A DNA stretch of 64,000 bases from Paenibacillus typhae. Lineage in GTDB: Bacteria > Bacillota > Bacilli > Paenibacillales > Paenibacillaceae. Below are positions 23,733-33,055 of the stretch, piece by piece. Location: the NCBI RefSeq assembly GCF_900099765.1, contig NZ_FNDX01000021.1, positions 35,636 to 99,635 on the forward strand, given 5' to 3'. The notes beneath the pieces are model-generated. The model was not told where the DNA came from, searched no databases, and saw nothing but the letters and a program-made list of their open reading frames with translations. A program made the translations under genes and the position numbers. Every line of letters starts with the position of its first letter. Within the stretch, counting starts at the first letter, position 1.

Positions 23733-25862
23733 TTACCCTTCCAGCTCCAGAATCTCAACACCGTATGGAGCAAGCAGCAGCAGACCTGAGCGCGTCTCTC
23801 CGCTGAATGCGCAGCGGTAATTCTTCTCCAGCGGCACGGCCTGCTCGGTCCGGCTGAGATTCAGCAGGAACAGGAAGCTGCCGTTCTCCCCGCTGCGCAC
23901 GGAAGCCTGAACGCCGTCCGGCAGGCCGGCGAAGCGCCGGAGCCCGTGCCTGCCGGCCAGACTGCCAAGCAGTCCCGACCAGTAACGCTCCTCGGCATGA
24001 GTGCCGAAGTAGTACACCTCGCCTTTGCCGAAGCGGTTAACGGTGATTGCCGGAGTGCCGGCATAGAAATCATCGTTATACCAGGCTATAGGCTCTGCAG
24101 TAACCGGAGTCAGCAGATCGCACCACTGGCTGCAGGCAAAGGTATCACTGGCCTCGTCCCGGATTACATGGGCAGCGCCGCCGATTGGATCATATTCATG
24201 CACCCAGACTCCGGCAGCGCGGCTCAAAAGGCCCGGCAGCGGCTGCATGACGCACACATTGTCCATGTTCTTCACGCCTGTCCGGTTCGTCAGGATCAGC
24301 GTGCCGCCGGCAATTGCGTATTCCTCCAGCTGCGCCGCCAGCTCCTCGCCGAGCAGATACAGGCTTGGCGCAATGACCAGCTTATAGCCGTCCAGCGGCT
24401 CCCCCGCACGGATCACATCGCAGCCGATGCCAAGCTTCGTCAGGGCGCGGTGGATCTGCTTGATGTTCTCATAGTAATCGAACCCTTCAGCCTGCGGCTG
24501 AATATCCAGTGCCGCCTTCTGCTCATGGGAATGCAGAATCGCCACTTCAGCTTTAAGCACCGTTCCCTTGAGCTTACCGCTAAGCTGGTTCACCTCACTG
24601 CACAGCTGTGCAAACTCGGTGAACCTGCGGCCCGGCACATTGCTGTGGTCGATCAGCCCGTGCCAGTACTGCTCGGCACCGGCAATTGCGCTTCTCCAAC
24701 GGAAATGAACAACCGTGTCCGCCCCCCGGGCGATGCTCTGCCAGGCATAGGCCCGGATGAAGCCGGGATATGGCGTACGCCACATCGGCATCCAGCATCC
24801 CGGCGGTCCGCTGAGCTGCTCCATAATCCAGAAGTTGCTCCGCTTGATCCCGCGTGTCACATCCAGCGACAGCGCCCCGCTGTAAGGAGTGGTCGCCTGC
24901 TTATCCGGCGACGTATTGGGATAATAATCAAAGGACGCGACATCCAGATCCGCACCGACCGCATACATGTCCAGCCGCTGCGGATAGCTGTGGAAGTTGT
25001 GCGTAACGAAATGCCCCGGACATTCAGTGCGCAGAACCTCCAGCTGAGTCTGCTGGAATTTCACCACCGCATCCCACTGGAAACGCTGGAAATCGAGCAG
25101 CAGCGAAGGATTCTGGAATTTTGACCCGCCATAAGGCACCGTCAGCTCGTTCCAGTCACTGTACTCACCGCTCCATACCACTGTTCCCCACTCGGCATTT
25201 ACCCGGTCCAGGCTGCCGTACTTGCCTTGAACCCAGCTGCGGAACGCCGTATTGCAGGCATCGCAATGACAGTCGATCATCCCGAATTCATTGTCGGTCT
25301 GCCAGCCGATTACCGCCGGATGTCCGCTGTAATGGCGGGCCAGCTTCTCAACGATACGCGTGCCGTACATACGCAGTGACCCGCTGTTATAGCAGCGGTG
25401 TCCGCGCACGCCCGGATGATAGATTTGCCCGTCCGAGAATACCGGCAATACATCAGGATACGCCGTTGTCAGCCAGCGCGGCGGTGTTGCTGTAGGCGTT
25501 CCGATGACAACCTGCATACCATAGCGGTGCAGCAGATCGATCGCCCGGTCGAGCCATCCAAACTCAAAGCGCCCTTCTGACGGCTCAAGCCGGCTCCAGG
25601 CAAATTCGGCTACCCTGACCACCCGGACGCCGGTTTCCTTCATTAACTTTATGTCCTCTTCCCACAACGACTCATCCCAATGCTCCGGATAATAGTCAAC
25701 GCCGATCTGGACGTTGCTGTGGTCACTCTTTTCTCCACTAAATTTACCCTGTTCCCTGCTATAGGCACTCTTTTCCTTACTGTATTCACTCAGTCCCCTA
25801 CTGTAATCACTATTCCCCTTGATGTAACCGCTCTCTTCTTTACCGTAACTGTTCATCCCCAT
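23733..25862 (-). CDS. GH42 beta-galactosidase with zinc cysteines and an N-terminal heptad repeat
   Basis: I start at the ATG at 25862, about 9 nt after AAGGAG; the frame opens 13 codons earlier but without a ribosome binding site. The product has 709 residues. Residues 4-50 are six and a half copies of a seven-residue motif, consensus SxYSKEx. The GH42 barrel begins at VQIGVDYYPEHW (51-62). The acid/base is E192 in TDNEFG and the nucleophile E348 in WIMEQLSG. The zinc cluster is C157, C198, C200 and C203. The enzyme is cytoplasmic and lies downstream of a sugar transporter, separated by a terminator, so it probably hydrolyses the imported galactoside. Confidence 0.93.
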   Translation of the reverse strand: MGMNSYGKEESGYIKGNSDYSRGLSEYSKEKSAYSREQGKFSGEKSDHSNVQIGVDYYPEHWDESLWEEDIKLMKETGVRVVRVAEFAWSRLEPSEGRFEFGWLDRAIDLLHRYGMQVVIGTPTATPPRWLTTAYPDVLPVFSDGQIYHPGVRGHRCYNSGSLRMYGTRIVEKLARHYSGHPAVIGWQTDNEFGMIDCHCDACNTAFRSWVQGKYGSLDRVNAEWGTVVWSGEYSDWNELTVPYGGSKFQNPSLLLDFQRFQWDAVVKFQQTQLEVLRTECPGHFVTHNFHSYPQRLDMYAVGADLDVASFDYYPNTSPDKQATTPYSGALSLDVTRGIKRSNFWIMEQLSGPPGCWMPMWRTPYPGFIRAYAWQSIARGADTVVHFRWRSAIAGAEQYWHGLIDHSNVPGRRFTEFAQLCSEVNQLSGKLKGTVLKAEVAILHSHEQKAALDIQPQAEGFDYYENIKQIHRALTKLGIGCDVIRAGEPLDGYKLVIAPSLYLLGEELAAQLEEYAIAGGTLILTNRTGVKNMDNVCVMQPLPGLLSRAAGVWVHEYDPIGGAAHVIRDEASDTFACSQWCDLLTPVTAEPIAWYNDDFYAGTPAITVNRFGKGEVYYFGTHAEERYWSGLLGSLAGRHGLRRFAGLPDGVQASVRSGENGSFLFLLNLSRTEQAVPLEKNYRCAFSGETRSGLLLLAPYGVEILELEG
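25713..25853 (-). repeat. In-frame 21-bp tandem repeats at the 5' end of the GH42 gene
   Basis: The coding DNA for residues 4-50 consists of degenerate 21-bp units, best seen as AGTGATTACAGTAGG- and AGTGAATACAGTAAG-type copies. Being a multiple of three, copy-number change keeps the frame. It affects only the extension in front of the barrel. Confidence 0.75.
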
Positions 25863-25898
25863 TGACTCGCTCTCCTTTCCTGCATGGTTCCATCTTAC

Positions 25899-25948
25899 CA
25901 AAAAGGCGCCCCCGCCTCACATCACTGATGCGAGAGGCGGGAACGCCC
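25899..25948 (-). terminator. Intra-operon terminator between binding protein and GH42 genes
   Basis: GAGGCGGG and CCCGCCTC form the core stem, extended by GGCG/CGCC across an internal loop, and TTTTT follows on the minus strand. It lies between the binding-protein stop and the GH42 start. The GH42 gene may therefore depend on readthrough or its own promoter. Confidence 0.78.
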
Positions 25949-26018
25949 CGGCAAATCCACTTGCTTAATCCAACTTTAACGGTCCTTTAAAGGACTCTAT
26001 ATTTAGTTTCCAAAAACC

Positions 26019-27326
26019 TTACTTCTTTAACTTGTCCCAAGCTGCTTGCATGGAAGCTTCCCAGCCGGCTTCGTCCACTTTACCAGCAATCAGCTGCTGA
26101 ATCGAGCTGGCGAATTCTTGGGTTACACCATCAGGGAATTTCGAAGCCTGCAATCCGTAAACTTTACCTGCTTTAACATAGTTCCATACATCAGCACCAA
26201 GAAGGCCGATATCTTCAGGTGTTGCAGGGATTGTGGACAAAGCAGGGATGAATTTCCATTTTTTCACGATATACTCTTTACCCATGTCAGAAGTTACGAG
26301 CCAGTTGAGAAAAGTCTTAGCTTCTTCCTTCGAATCGGAATCCTTGTTAACGACCAGGTTAGCCGGAACGCCTACAGACAGCTTATCATTCATTGCAGCA
26401 TCGTCGTTGATTGGCATAGGGAACATACCGATGTTCATGTCCGGAGTGATGCCGTCAACCAGAGTCTGTGCCCAGTTGCCTTCCTGCATCATAGCCGTTT
26501 CGCCATTAGCGAACATAGCCAGGTGAGTATTAGCATCTGTAGTCAAAGGATTTTTCTGTCCATATTTTACAGTCAGGTTGAGCAGATTGCTCCAATCCTT
26601 AAATTTCTCGTTGCCCACGATTGTGGAAGTGCCGGCGTTCAGACCGTTGATGAACTCATCAACATTATCCTGCTGTGCAAAAGCTACGCTGATGCCCTGG
26701 ATACCCAGCAGCCACCATTCCTGATAAGCGTTGCCGAAAGGAATAACGTCGATCGCCTGCAGCTTTTTAGCCGCTTCTTCCAGCTCGGTGATGGTTTTAG
26801 GTGTTTCGGTGATACCTGCTTTTTCGAACAGGTCCTTGTTATATACATAACCGATACCTTCAAGGTTCATTGGCATCCCGTAGGTTTTGCCGTCCTTGGT
26901 CATTGGCTCAGCTGCCAAAGGAATCAGATCCTTAACCCAAGGCTGGTCGGACAGGTCCTCGAGCTTGTCTCCCCACAGTTCCATTTCCGCATAACCGCCG
27001 TTTGAGAAAATATCAGGCGCATCGCCGGAAGCGAATTTCGTCTTCAGGGCTGCCGCATAGTCCGCACCGCCGCCTACAGTCTGGATGTCCAGCTTGATGT
27101 TCGGATACTCTTTTTCAAATTCAACCTTCAGCTCGTTCAGGCCTTCTACGATTTCCGTTTTGAACTGGAAGATTTTAACCGTTTTCACTTCTCCGGATGC
27201 GGAGTTGCCAGCGCTTCCATTTTGTGCGTTATTTGAAGCGGTATTGTTATTGCCGCCGCAGGCCGCGAGCACAACAGACATCAGCATTACGCTGGACATC
27301 ATTACTGCAGTACGTTTCTTATTCAT
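26019..27326 (-). CDS. Extracellular sugar-binding lipoprotein (CUT1 ABC transporter)
   Basis: A 435-residue type 1 solute-binding protein with lipobox LAACGGN at about 20-26 and an Asn/Ser-rich linker. The mature domain carries family features: TVKIFQFKTEIVEGLNELK at the start, YGMPMNLEGIGYVYNKDLFE at about 120-140, and MQEGNWAQTLV. It hands sugar to the two permeases encoded just upstream (67 nt from the permease stop). The sugar is unknown; the GH42 next door suggests a galactoside. Confidence 0.92.
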   Translation of the reverse strand: MNKKRTAVMMSSVMLMSVVLAACGGNNNTASNNAQNGSAGNSASGEVKTVKIFQFKTEIVEGLNELKVEFEKEYPNIKLDIQTVGGGADYAAALKTKFASGDAPDIFSNGGYAEMELWGDKLEDLSDQPWVKDLIPLAAEPMTKDGKTYGMPMNLEGIGYVYNKDLFEKAGITETPKTITELEEAAKKLQAIDVIPFGNAYQEWWLLGIQGISVAFAQQDNVDEFINGLNAGTSTIVGNEKFKDWSNLLNLTVKYGQKNPLTTDANTHLAMFANGETAMMQEGNWAQTLVDGITPDMNIGMFPMPINDDAAMNDKLSVGVPANLVVNKDSDSKEEAKTFLNWLVTSDMGKEYIVKKWKFIPALSTIPATPEDIGLLGADVWNYVKAGKVYGLQASKFPDGVTQEFASSIQQLIAGKVDEAGWEASMQAAWDKLKK

Positions 27327-27392
27327 TCTATTTTCCCCCTTGATAAGTTTGAATGCTTGATAAATGTATGGAACGAAGGACTCGGGAAGGGA

Positions 27393-28226
27393 TTAACCCT
27401 TCACCGAACCCGCCGCGATTCCCTCAACAATGTAACGCTGCATGAACAGATAGAACACAACAATTGGAGCTACACCGAGTGTCAGCGCCGGAAGCGCCAT
27501 ATCCCACTGCTTCGTATACTGCCCGAAGAACGAGAAGGTTGCCAGCGGAATAGTCCGCAGCTCAGGTGCCTGAAGAATCAGAGACGGCAGCAGATAGTCA
27601 TTCCAGATGCCCAGTGCATTCAGTACGATAATCGTCATCAGCATCGGCTTGAGCAGCGGAAGTACGATCCGGAAGAATACAGTCAGCGGATTACAGCCGT
27701 CAACGGTTGCCGCTTCTTCGATCTCCAGCGGTACGGATTTGATGAATCCGTGGAACAGGAAGATCGCCATCGGAATGCTGAGGCCGAGTTGGGCCATTAC
27801 CAGACCGGGAATAGAATTGTTGACTCCCAGGAAGTTAACCACCTGCAGGATCGGAATCATGATGGTCTGGAACGGCACCACCATTGCCGCTACGAACAGC
27901 AGCAGGAGAATCCGGTTGAACTTTGAATCTGCGCGGACCATCCGGTATGCTGCCATGGCAGAGAACAGGGCGATCAGGATAACACAGATCACTGTAATGA
28001 TAATCGAGTTCCGGAAGGCTTCCGAGAAACGTGCCAGCTTCCAGGCCTGCGAGTAGTTGGACCAGACGAATTCGGACGGCCAGGCCGCCGCATTACTAAG
28101 AATTTCCCCGAACGATTTCACCGAGTTAGCCAGCAGGAAATAGAACGGTGACAGGAACAGCAGGCCAAGGAGAATCATAATGATTTCCAGGCCATAATTC
28201 CACTTGCCTTTGCCTTCGGTTTTCAT
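27393..28226 (-). CDS. Sugar ABC transporter permease, MalG/LacG type
   Basis: A 277-residue protein with six membrane helices. The EAA loop that contacts the ATPase is visible as EIEEAATVDGCNPLTVFFRI at about 180-199, with the conserved G. The start codon shares one base with the stop of the upstream permease (TAATG), so translation is coupled. No ATPase gene is in the cluster; a shared MsmX-type ATPase encoded elsewhere is the usual solution in Firmicutes. Confidence 0.93.
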   Translation of the reverse strand: MKTEGKGKWNYGLEIIMILLGLLFLSPFYFLLANSVKSFGEILSNAAAWPSEFVWSNYSQAWKLARFSEAFRNSIIITVICVILIALFSAMAAYRMVRADSKFNRILLLLFVAAMVVPFQTIMIPILQVVNFLGVNNSIPGLVMAQLGLSIPMAIFLFHGFIKSVPLEIEEAATVDGCNPLTVFFRIVLPLLKPMLMTIIVLNALGIWNDYLLPSLILQAPELRTIPLATFSFFGQYTKQWDMALPALTLGVAPIVVFYLFMQRYIVEGIAAGSVKG

Positions 28227-29107
28227 TACGCTTCAACCTCCTTGCTCTTCGTAATCCGCACCTGAATGACCGTAATGATGGCAACGATCAGGAAGAACAG
28301 CAGGGCTTTTGCCGTACCCAGTCCATATCGGTTGTTCAGGAAGGCTTCGTTATAGATGTTCATCGCTACAGACTCTGTAGATTTGAACGGTCCGCCCTTG
28401 GTCAGGGACAGGTTGAGGTCGAACATTTTGAAGGACCAGGAAATGGCCAGGAACAGTCCGACTGTTACAGCAGGCATAATCAGCGGAACAATGATGCTGC
28501 GCAGCGTCTGGCTGCGGGAGGCTCCGTCGATTTGTGCTGCTTCCAGTACCTCTTTAGATACATTGTTAAGTGAAGCAATGTAGATAACCATCAGGTAACC
28601 GGAGGACTGCCAGACAAATACGATGACGATGGCCCAGAAGCCGGTTGTCGCATCGCCGAGCCACGGAAGATTGAAGAAAGACCAGCCGGTAAGATCGCCC
28701 ATAGTGGCGAAACCCTTGATGAAGATGAACTGCCATATAAATCCAAGCAACAGACCGCCGATTACGTTAGGCATAAAAAAGATGGTGCGGAGCATGTTGC
28801 GTGTCTTTAGCGCTTTGGTCAGGAAATAGGCCAGGAAAAAGCCCACTACGTTGGTCAGCACAACCCCCAGCAGCGTAAACCGCACGGTAAACCAGAAGGA
28901 TGACCAGAAATCCGAATCATTTGTAAAAATCGTTTTGAAATTGTCAAAGCCTACCCAGGCGACATTCCCGGATACGCCGTTCCAGTCGGTGAAGGAGTAA
29001 TACATCCCCATCACAAACGGGATAATCATGACGATCGTAAAGAACAATAATGCCGGGCCAACGAAGAAAAGCTGTTGACCGAGCCCGGACAACTTATTGC
29101 CGCGCAT
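28226..29107 (-). CDS. Sugar ABC transporter permease, MalF/LacF type
   Basis: A 293-residue permease with six or more membrane helices. Its EAA loop is VLEAAQIDGASRSQTLRSII at about 190-209. It is the first gene of the transporter operon, preceded by a run of G residues at the ribosome binding site. It is divergent from the sensor kinase gene (134 nt gap), which supports control by that two-component system. Confidence 0.93.
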   Translation of the reverse strand: MRGNKLSGLGQQLFFVGPALLFFTIVMIIPFVMGMYYSFTDWNGVSGNVAWVGFDNFKTIFTNDSDFWSSFWFTVRFTLLGVVLTNVVGFFLAYFLTKALKTRNMLRTIFFMPNVIGGLLLGFIWQFIFIKGFATMGDLTGWSFFNLPWLGDATTGFWAIVIVFVWQSSGYLMVIYIASLNNVSKEVLEAAQIDGASRSQTLRSIIVPLIMPAVTVGLFLAISWSFKMFDLNLSLTKGGPFKSTESVAMNIYNEAFLNNRYGLGTAKALLFFLIVAIITVIQVRITKSKEVEA

Positions 29108-29182
29108 ATATTGGCCCCCCCTTTCTTTTACTCACTTACTTGTTTATGATCTATTCATATTATCTGTTTTTTGAAGGACCTC

Positions 29183-29214
29183 TTACACCTACGCAAGTGA
29201 TCTTTCAGGTGTAA
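29183..29214. promoter_or_regulatory. 8-bp inverted repeat in the divergent promoter region
   Basis: TTACACCT (29183-29190) and AGGTGTAA (29207-29214) face each other across 16 nt, in the gap between the permease and sensor kinase genes and 28 nt before the kinase start. It may be an operator or a hairpin in the kinase leader. Confidence 0.35.
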
Positions 29215-29241
29215 AATATTGATCGGATGTGACAAGAATCG

Positions 29242-31065
29242 ATGAAATGGAACAATATTCGCACCAAACTGATCGTTTTTTTACTCCTCCCGACCCTTGT
29301 CTGTATTATGGCGACCATGTACATCAGCTATTCCTACACAACTCAGTCGCTGCGGACACGGGCTGTGGATGAGAACAAAAATCTGCTCTATCAGGGCTAC
29401 AAAAATATCGACAGTCTGATTCAGGAGATCAACCGGCTGTCGCTGAGCGTCTATTCCGACTCCGATTTCTACCGCCTGCTTGAGGCCGGCTATGATGACC
29501 TCTCCTCCGATATCGCCATTTATAATTCACTCAGTTACATTTCCACTTCCCTGCCCAATATTTCGCAGGTGTACCTGTACGGCGTCAAGGACGGCAAAGC
29601 CACGCTGATTACCGACAACACTACGCCCAAGCGCTGGCTGGGGAGTGCCCCCTATGAGGAGGCCAATCTTACCGGCAGCTCTCCGGTCAAGGTTCAGACC
29701 ACCCATATCAGCAATGTCTATGGCCTGACCCTGCCGCTGACCCAATTTGTTCCCGAACCGGTCTTTACCTTTCACCGCAGAATCGAACGTATTCCTTCTT
29801 CGGAAGCCCTCGGCTATCTGTCCGTTGACGTCAAGCTGGCGGCGCTTACCGAAATTGTGGAGCAGCTGTATGAGCAGGATCAGGAAAATATCTATCTCGT
29901 GGACAGCGACGGCAGCGTGGTCTACAGCCGGGATGAAGCTGCGCTCGGCAAGCCGCTGAATGCAGGCTGGTACAGCAGCCAGATTGCCGCGAACACAGAG
30001 CCCCAGGGGTATTTTGAGGAGGGCGGGTCCGTCTTTATTTATCAAAAAATCGAGAGCACCGGCCTCAGCTGGACGCTTATCAAACAGATTCCGGTTTCCT
30101 ATCTGTTCCGTGAAGCCAAGGAGGCTGCCGGCATCAACATCCTGCTGCTGTTCCTGCTGATGAGTATGATCATCGCCCTGACTGTCCTGATCTCCTTCCG
30201 GATCACGGCCCCGATCAAGCAGCTGACCCGGTACATGAACCAGGTGCGGACCGGGAATCTGGAGGTGGATATCCGCCCGGCGGGCAATGATGAGATCGGT
30301 GTGCTGACCGAGCATTTCCGCAGCATGATGGACACGATCAACAACCTGATTTTGCGGGAATACCGGCTGGAGCTGTCCAACAAAACCAATGAGCTTAGGG
30401 CGCTGCAGTCGCAGATTAACCCGCATTTTCTGAACAATACGCTGCAGATTATCGGTACTCTGGCCCTTGAGATGAAGGTTCCGCAGATTTACTCCCTGCT
30501 CTCGGCCCTGGCCAAGATGATGCGGTACAGCATGCATAATGATGAAAAGATCGTCACGGTCAAGGATGAGCTGGAGCATGTCAAAGCCTATGTCGAGCTG
30601 CAGCGGGAGCGTTTTGAAAATAAGTTCACTTTCCGCTACGATATGGAAGAGCCGCTGCTCGGCGTACTGATGCCGAAGATGATTCTTCAGCCGATTGTGG
30701 AAAATTACTTCAAGCACGGCTTTAATCTGTCCCGTACGGATGGATTCATTGAGATTACGGCCAGCGGACTGGACGGCGGGCGGATGGAAATGACCATCCG
30801 GAACAACGGTACTTCCATCCCTGCCGCCAAGCTGGAGAAGCTGCGCCAGGAGCTTAACCGGCCTGATCCACTCGATGTTTCCGCACTCAAGAGCAGTGAG
30901 GAAAGACGTGATGCGCCCGGTGCAGGCATCGGTCTCGGCAATGTGCTGGCCCGCCTGCGTCTCGTATGCGGTGAAGATGCTGCACTTACTGTAGACAACC
31001 TGCCCGAAGGCGGCGTAATGGTCAGACTGGAAATTGATATACTAACGGAGAGTGAACGGATATGA
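29242..31065 (+). CDS. YesM-type sensor histidine kinase
   Basis: A 607-residue membrane kinase of the class paired with AraC-type regulators. Membrane helices lie at about 10-30 and 290-312, with an extracellular sensor of about 260 residues between them. A HAMP domain follows (ITAPIKQLTRYMNQV). The phosphoacceptor histidine is in QSQINPHFLNNTLQ, the family pattern, and the ATPase domain is at the end (GIGLGNVLARL). No strong ribosome binding site is seen. It overlaps the regulator by 4 nt (ATGA). These pairs usually sense extracellular sugars and control an adjacent transporter, which fits the divergent neighbours. Confidence 0.93.
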   Translation: MKWNNIRTKLIVFLLLPTLVCIMATMYISYSYTTQSLRTRAVDENKNLLYQGYKNIDSLIQEINRLSLSVYSDSDFYRLLEAGYDDLSSDIAIYNSLSYISTSLPNISQVYLYGVKDGKATLITDNTTPKRWLGSAPYEEANLTGSSPVKVQTTHISNVYGLTLPLTQFVPEPVFTFHRRIERIPSSEALGYLSVDVKLAALTEIVEQLYEQDQENIYLVDSDGSVVYSRDEAALGKPLNAGWYSSQIAANTEPQGYFEEGGSVFIYQKIESTGLSWTLIKQIPVSYLFREAKEAAGINILLLFLLMSMIIALTVLISFRITAPIKQLTRYMNQVRTGNLEVDIRPAGNDEIGVLTEHFRSMMDTINNLILREYRLELSNKTNELRALQSQINPHFLNNTLQIIGTLALEMKVPQIYSLLSALAKMMRYSMHNDEKIVTVKDELEHVKAYVELQRERFENKFTFRYDMEEPLLGVLMPKMILQPIVENYFKHGFNLSRTDGFIEITASGLDGGRMEMTIRNNGTSIPAAKLEKLRQELNRPDPLDVSALKSSEERRDAPGAGIGLGNVLARLRLVCGEDAALTVDNLPEGGVMVRLEIDILTESERI

Positions 31066-32702
31066 AGGCGCTGATTGTGGACGATGAAGCAAGAGTCAGG
31101 AAGGCGGTCCGGCTGCTGGTCAACTGGGACGCCCACCAGATCGGGGAAATTATGGAGGCCGGAAGCGGTAATGAAGCGATTGAGCTGATCCGTGAGCATA
31201 AGCCCGGGCTCGTTATTATGGACATGATGATGGAATCCGGCAATGGCATTGAGCTGATGACGTGGGTCAATGAGTTCGCCGGGAGCACGAAGTTCATTGT
31301 TGTCAGCGGGCATAATGATTTTGATTTTGTGCGCGAGACAGTCCGGCACGGGGGAATTGACTATATTCTCAAGCCTATTGAGCCGGAGGCCATCAATAAG
31401 GCTGTCGCCAAGGCGGTTGCCGCCTGGCGCTCTGAGGCAGAGGAACGCAGCCAGCGGCAGCGGCAGAGCATCCGGCTGAACGAGATCAAGCCGATCTACG
31501 GCGAGCGGCTGCTCTCAGCGCTCATTGATGATCCGGTGACCGCAGAGACTACGCTGCGCCGGCTGGTTGCCGAGGGCGTTATCCCCGGCAGTGCCGGAGC
31601 TGCGCGTCTGCTGCTCGTGCAGACGGATGCCGGCAATAACCCGCTGCTGCGGCGTTTCGGCGGAGACAGCGAGCTGCTCTATTATGCCATCGTTAACATC
31701 TGTAACGAATTTCTGCAGCCGCAGGGCATAGGCACAGCCTTCCGCTACTGGGGCGGACCGCCGGAAATCGCCATTCTGCTGTGGGATGTTCAGGAATCCG
31801 TTACCGAGCTGACCGGCAAAATCAATCAGGGCCTGTTCCATACCCTGCAGCTGCGGATGCACTTTGGCATCAGCTCGGCCGGCAGCCTGCCGGGCCGGCT
31901 TGCCGCACAGCGCACAGAAGCTGCCGAAGCCCTGCTGCGCCGCAATCTGCTGCGGCATGAGGATTACAGCCACTTCAGTATTGCTTCGGCAGAATACCGG
32001 CAGGATACAGGCGCAGCCGGAGCAAAACCGATCTTTGCCGATGTCCAGGAGGACTGGAAAATGGCGGTTGTCAGCGGCAACACGAATGCCTTGTCCGCCG
32101 CAGCGCAGCACTGGACCGAGGAGCTCAGCCGCAGCGGTATCATCACTCCTGAAATGCTCGGCTCCTGGAAAGCCGATGCCCTGCTGTTCCGGTCCCGGCT
32201 GGTCCGCGAGACGCTGGGCAGCCAGGCCGAGAGCGCCCTCGCAGAGCTGGAGCTGTCCGACCGCGATAACCCTGCTCCATATGCAGGCGGCTACTCGTTC
32301 TCGCTGTTTGCCTGGCGCGACTGGTCCTACGCGCTGATGGCCAGCCTGTCCCGGGTGCTGTCAGCCGTACAGGTCAAGGAACGCAACCCGCTGACAGAGA
32401 TCGTAAAATATATCGACCAGAACTACATGGCCGATCTCTCGCTGCAGGAGGTTGCCGGCAAATTCTATGTCAGCCGGGAGTATATCTCACGCAAGTTCAA
32501 GCAGGAATACGGCATTAATTTTACTGACTATATCGGCTCTGTTCGGATCGAAAAAGCCAAGCTGCTGCTGCAGAATCCGAGCCTTAAGCTCTCGCAGATT
32601 TCGGAGATGGTCGGTTTTCATGATGTGAAGTATTTCAGCAAGGTGTTTAAGAAGCAGACCGGAGCTACACCGAAGGATTACCGGATACAGGTTACCCTCT
32701 GA
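31062..32702 (+). CDS. YesN-type response regulator with AraC DNA-binding domain
   Basis: A 546-residue regulator. The receiver domain is at 1-120 (ALIVDDEARVRKAV, phosphoacceptor in LVIMDMMMES, lysine in YILKPIEP). A long middle region of about 300 residues has GH-type divergent structure without a named family. The C-terminal AraC double helix-turn-helix is at about 440-546 (DLSLQEVAGKFYVSREYISR and LSQISEMVGFHDVKYFSKVF). It is cognate to the preceding kinase and likely activates the divergent transporter genes. Confidence 0.93.
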   Translation: MKALIVDDEARVRKAVRLLVNWDAHQIGEIMEAGSGNEAIELIREHKPGLVIMDMMMESGNGIELMTWVNEFAGSTKFIVVSGHNDFDFVRETVRHGGIDYILKPIEPEAINKAVAKAVAAWRSEAEERSQRQRQSIRLNEIKPIYGERLLSALIDDPVTAETTLRRLVAEGVIPGSAGAARLLLVQTDAGNNPLLRRFGGDSELLYYAIVNICNEFLQPQGIGTAFRYWGGPPEIAILLWDVQESVTELTGKINQGLFHTLQLRMHFGISSAGSLPGRLAAQRTEAAEALLRRNLLRHEDYSHFSIASAEYRQDTGAAGAKPIFADVQEDWKMAVVSGNTNALSAAAQHWTEELSRSGIITPEMLGSWKADALLFRSRLVRETLGSQAESALAELELSDRDNPAPYAGGYSFSLFAWRDWSYALMASLSRVLSAVQVKERNPLTEIVKYIDQNYMADLSLQEVAGKFYVSREYISRKFKQEYGINFTDYIGSVRIEKAKLLLQNPSLKLSQISEMVGFHDVKYFSKVFKKQTGATPKDYRIQVTL

Positions 32703-32841
32703 AGTCCAAGCAGACAGAAAGCAGCTAATGCTCATTAATTTGAGCTTCCAATTGTAATTAAGCAGGTCAAATGTCTATGCACCGGAGGCGGATGCTGCAT
32801 AATATGGGTCTGTAAGATGTTCTTGCGGAGGAGGGAATACG

Positions 32842-32937
32842 ATGAGCGGTTGTGCAAATGTCGGCGGTATGTTCACTTCCACTACAACAATTCTGGTGCT
32901 TTACATTCTGCTGGTAATCATTCTTAAAACATTCTAG
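32842..32937 (+). CDS. YjcZ-family sporulation mini-protein
   Basis: A 31-residue protein: MSGCANVGGMFT followed by one hydrophobic helix (TTTILVLYILLVIIL) and a short KTF end. This matches the YjcZ family of very small sporulation-associated membrane proteins, which begin MSG with a Gly-rich stretch. The ATG follows GGAGGAGGG with 6 nt spacing, one of the best ribosome binding sites here. A CATAATATG box about 40 nt upstream, with AC 15 nt before it, could be a sigma-K-type promoter; that is a guess. Too short to be found by size alone. Confidence 0.75.
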   Translation: MSGCANVGGMFTSTTTILVLYILLVIILKTF

Positions 32938-32955
32938 GGAATCCAGACACAGCAA

Positions 32956-32990
32956 GGAGCCTGGCGGCCGTGAAACGGCTGCCAGGCTCC
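32956..32990 (+). terminator. Stem-loop after the mini-protein gene
   Basis: GGAGCCTGGC and GCCAGGCTCC form a strong stem with an inner GCCG/CGGC arm and a TGAAA loop. There is no clear T-run after it, so it may be a weak terminator or a transcript-stabilising hairpin. Confidence 0.5.
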
Positions 32991-33055
32991 CCGTCAGTTC
33001 TACTTGGATCAGAAGCCGCAGAATTAACCGCAGGATATCGGCACTGTCAGTGAAA

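Noticed and set aside
23946..25124. 392-codon plus-strand frame opposite the second GH42 gene
   Set aside because: Antisense shadow of a gene with complete catalytic motifs.
29527..30717. 396-codon minus-strand frame opposite the YesM-type kinase
   Set aside because: Antisense shadow of a gene with clear kinase motifs; composition is low in recognisable motifs and there is no ribosome binding site.
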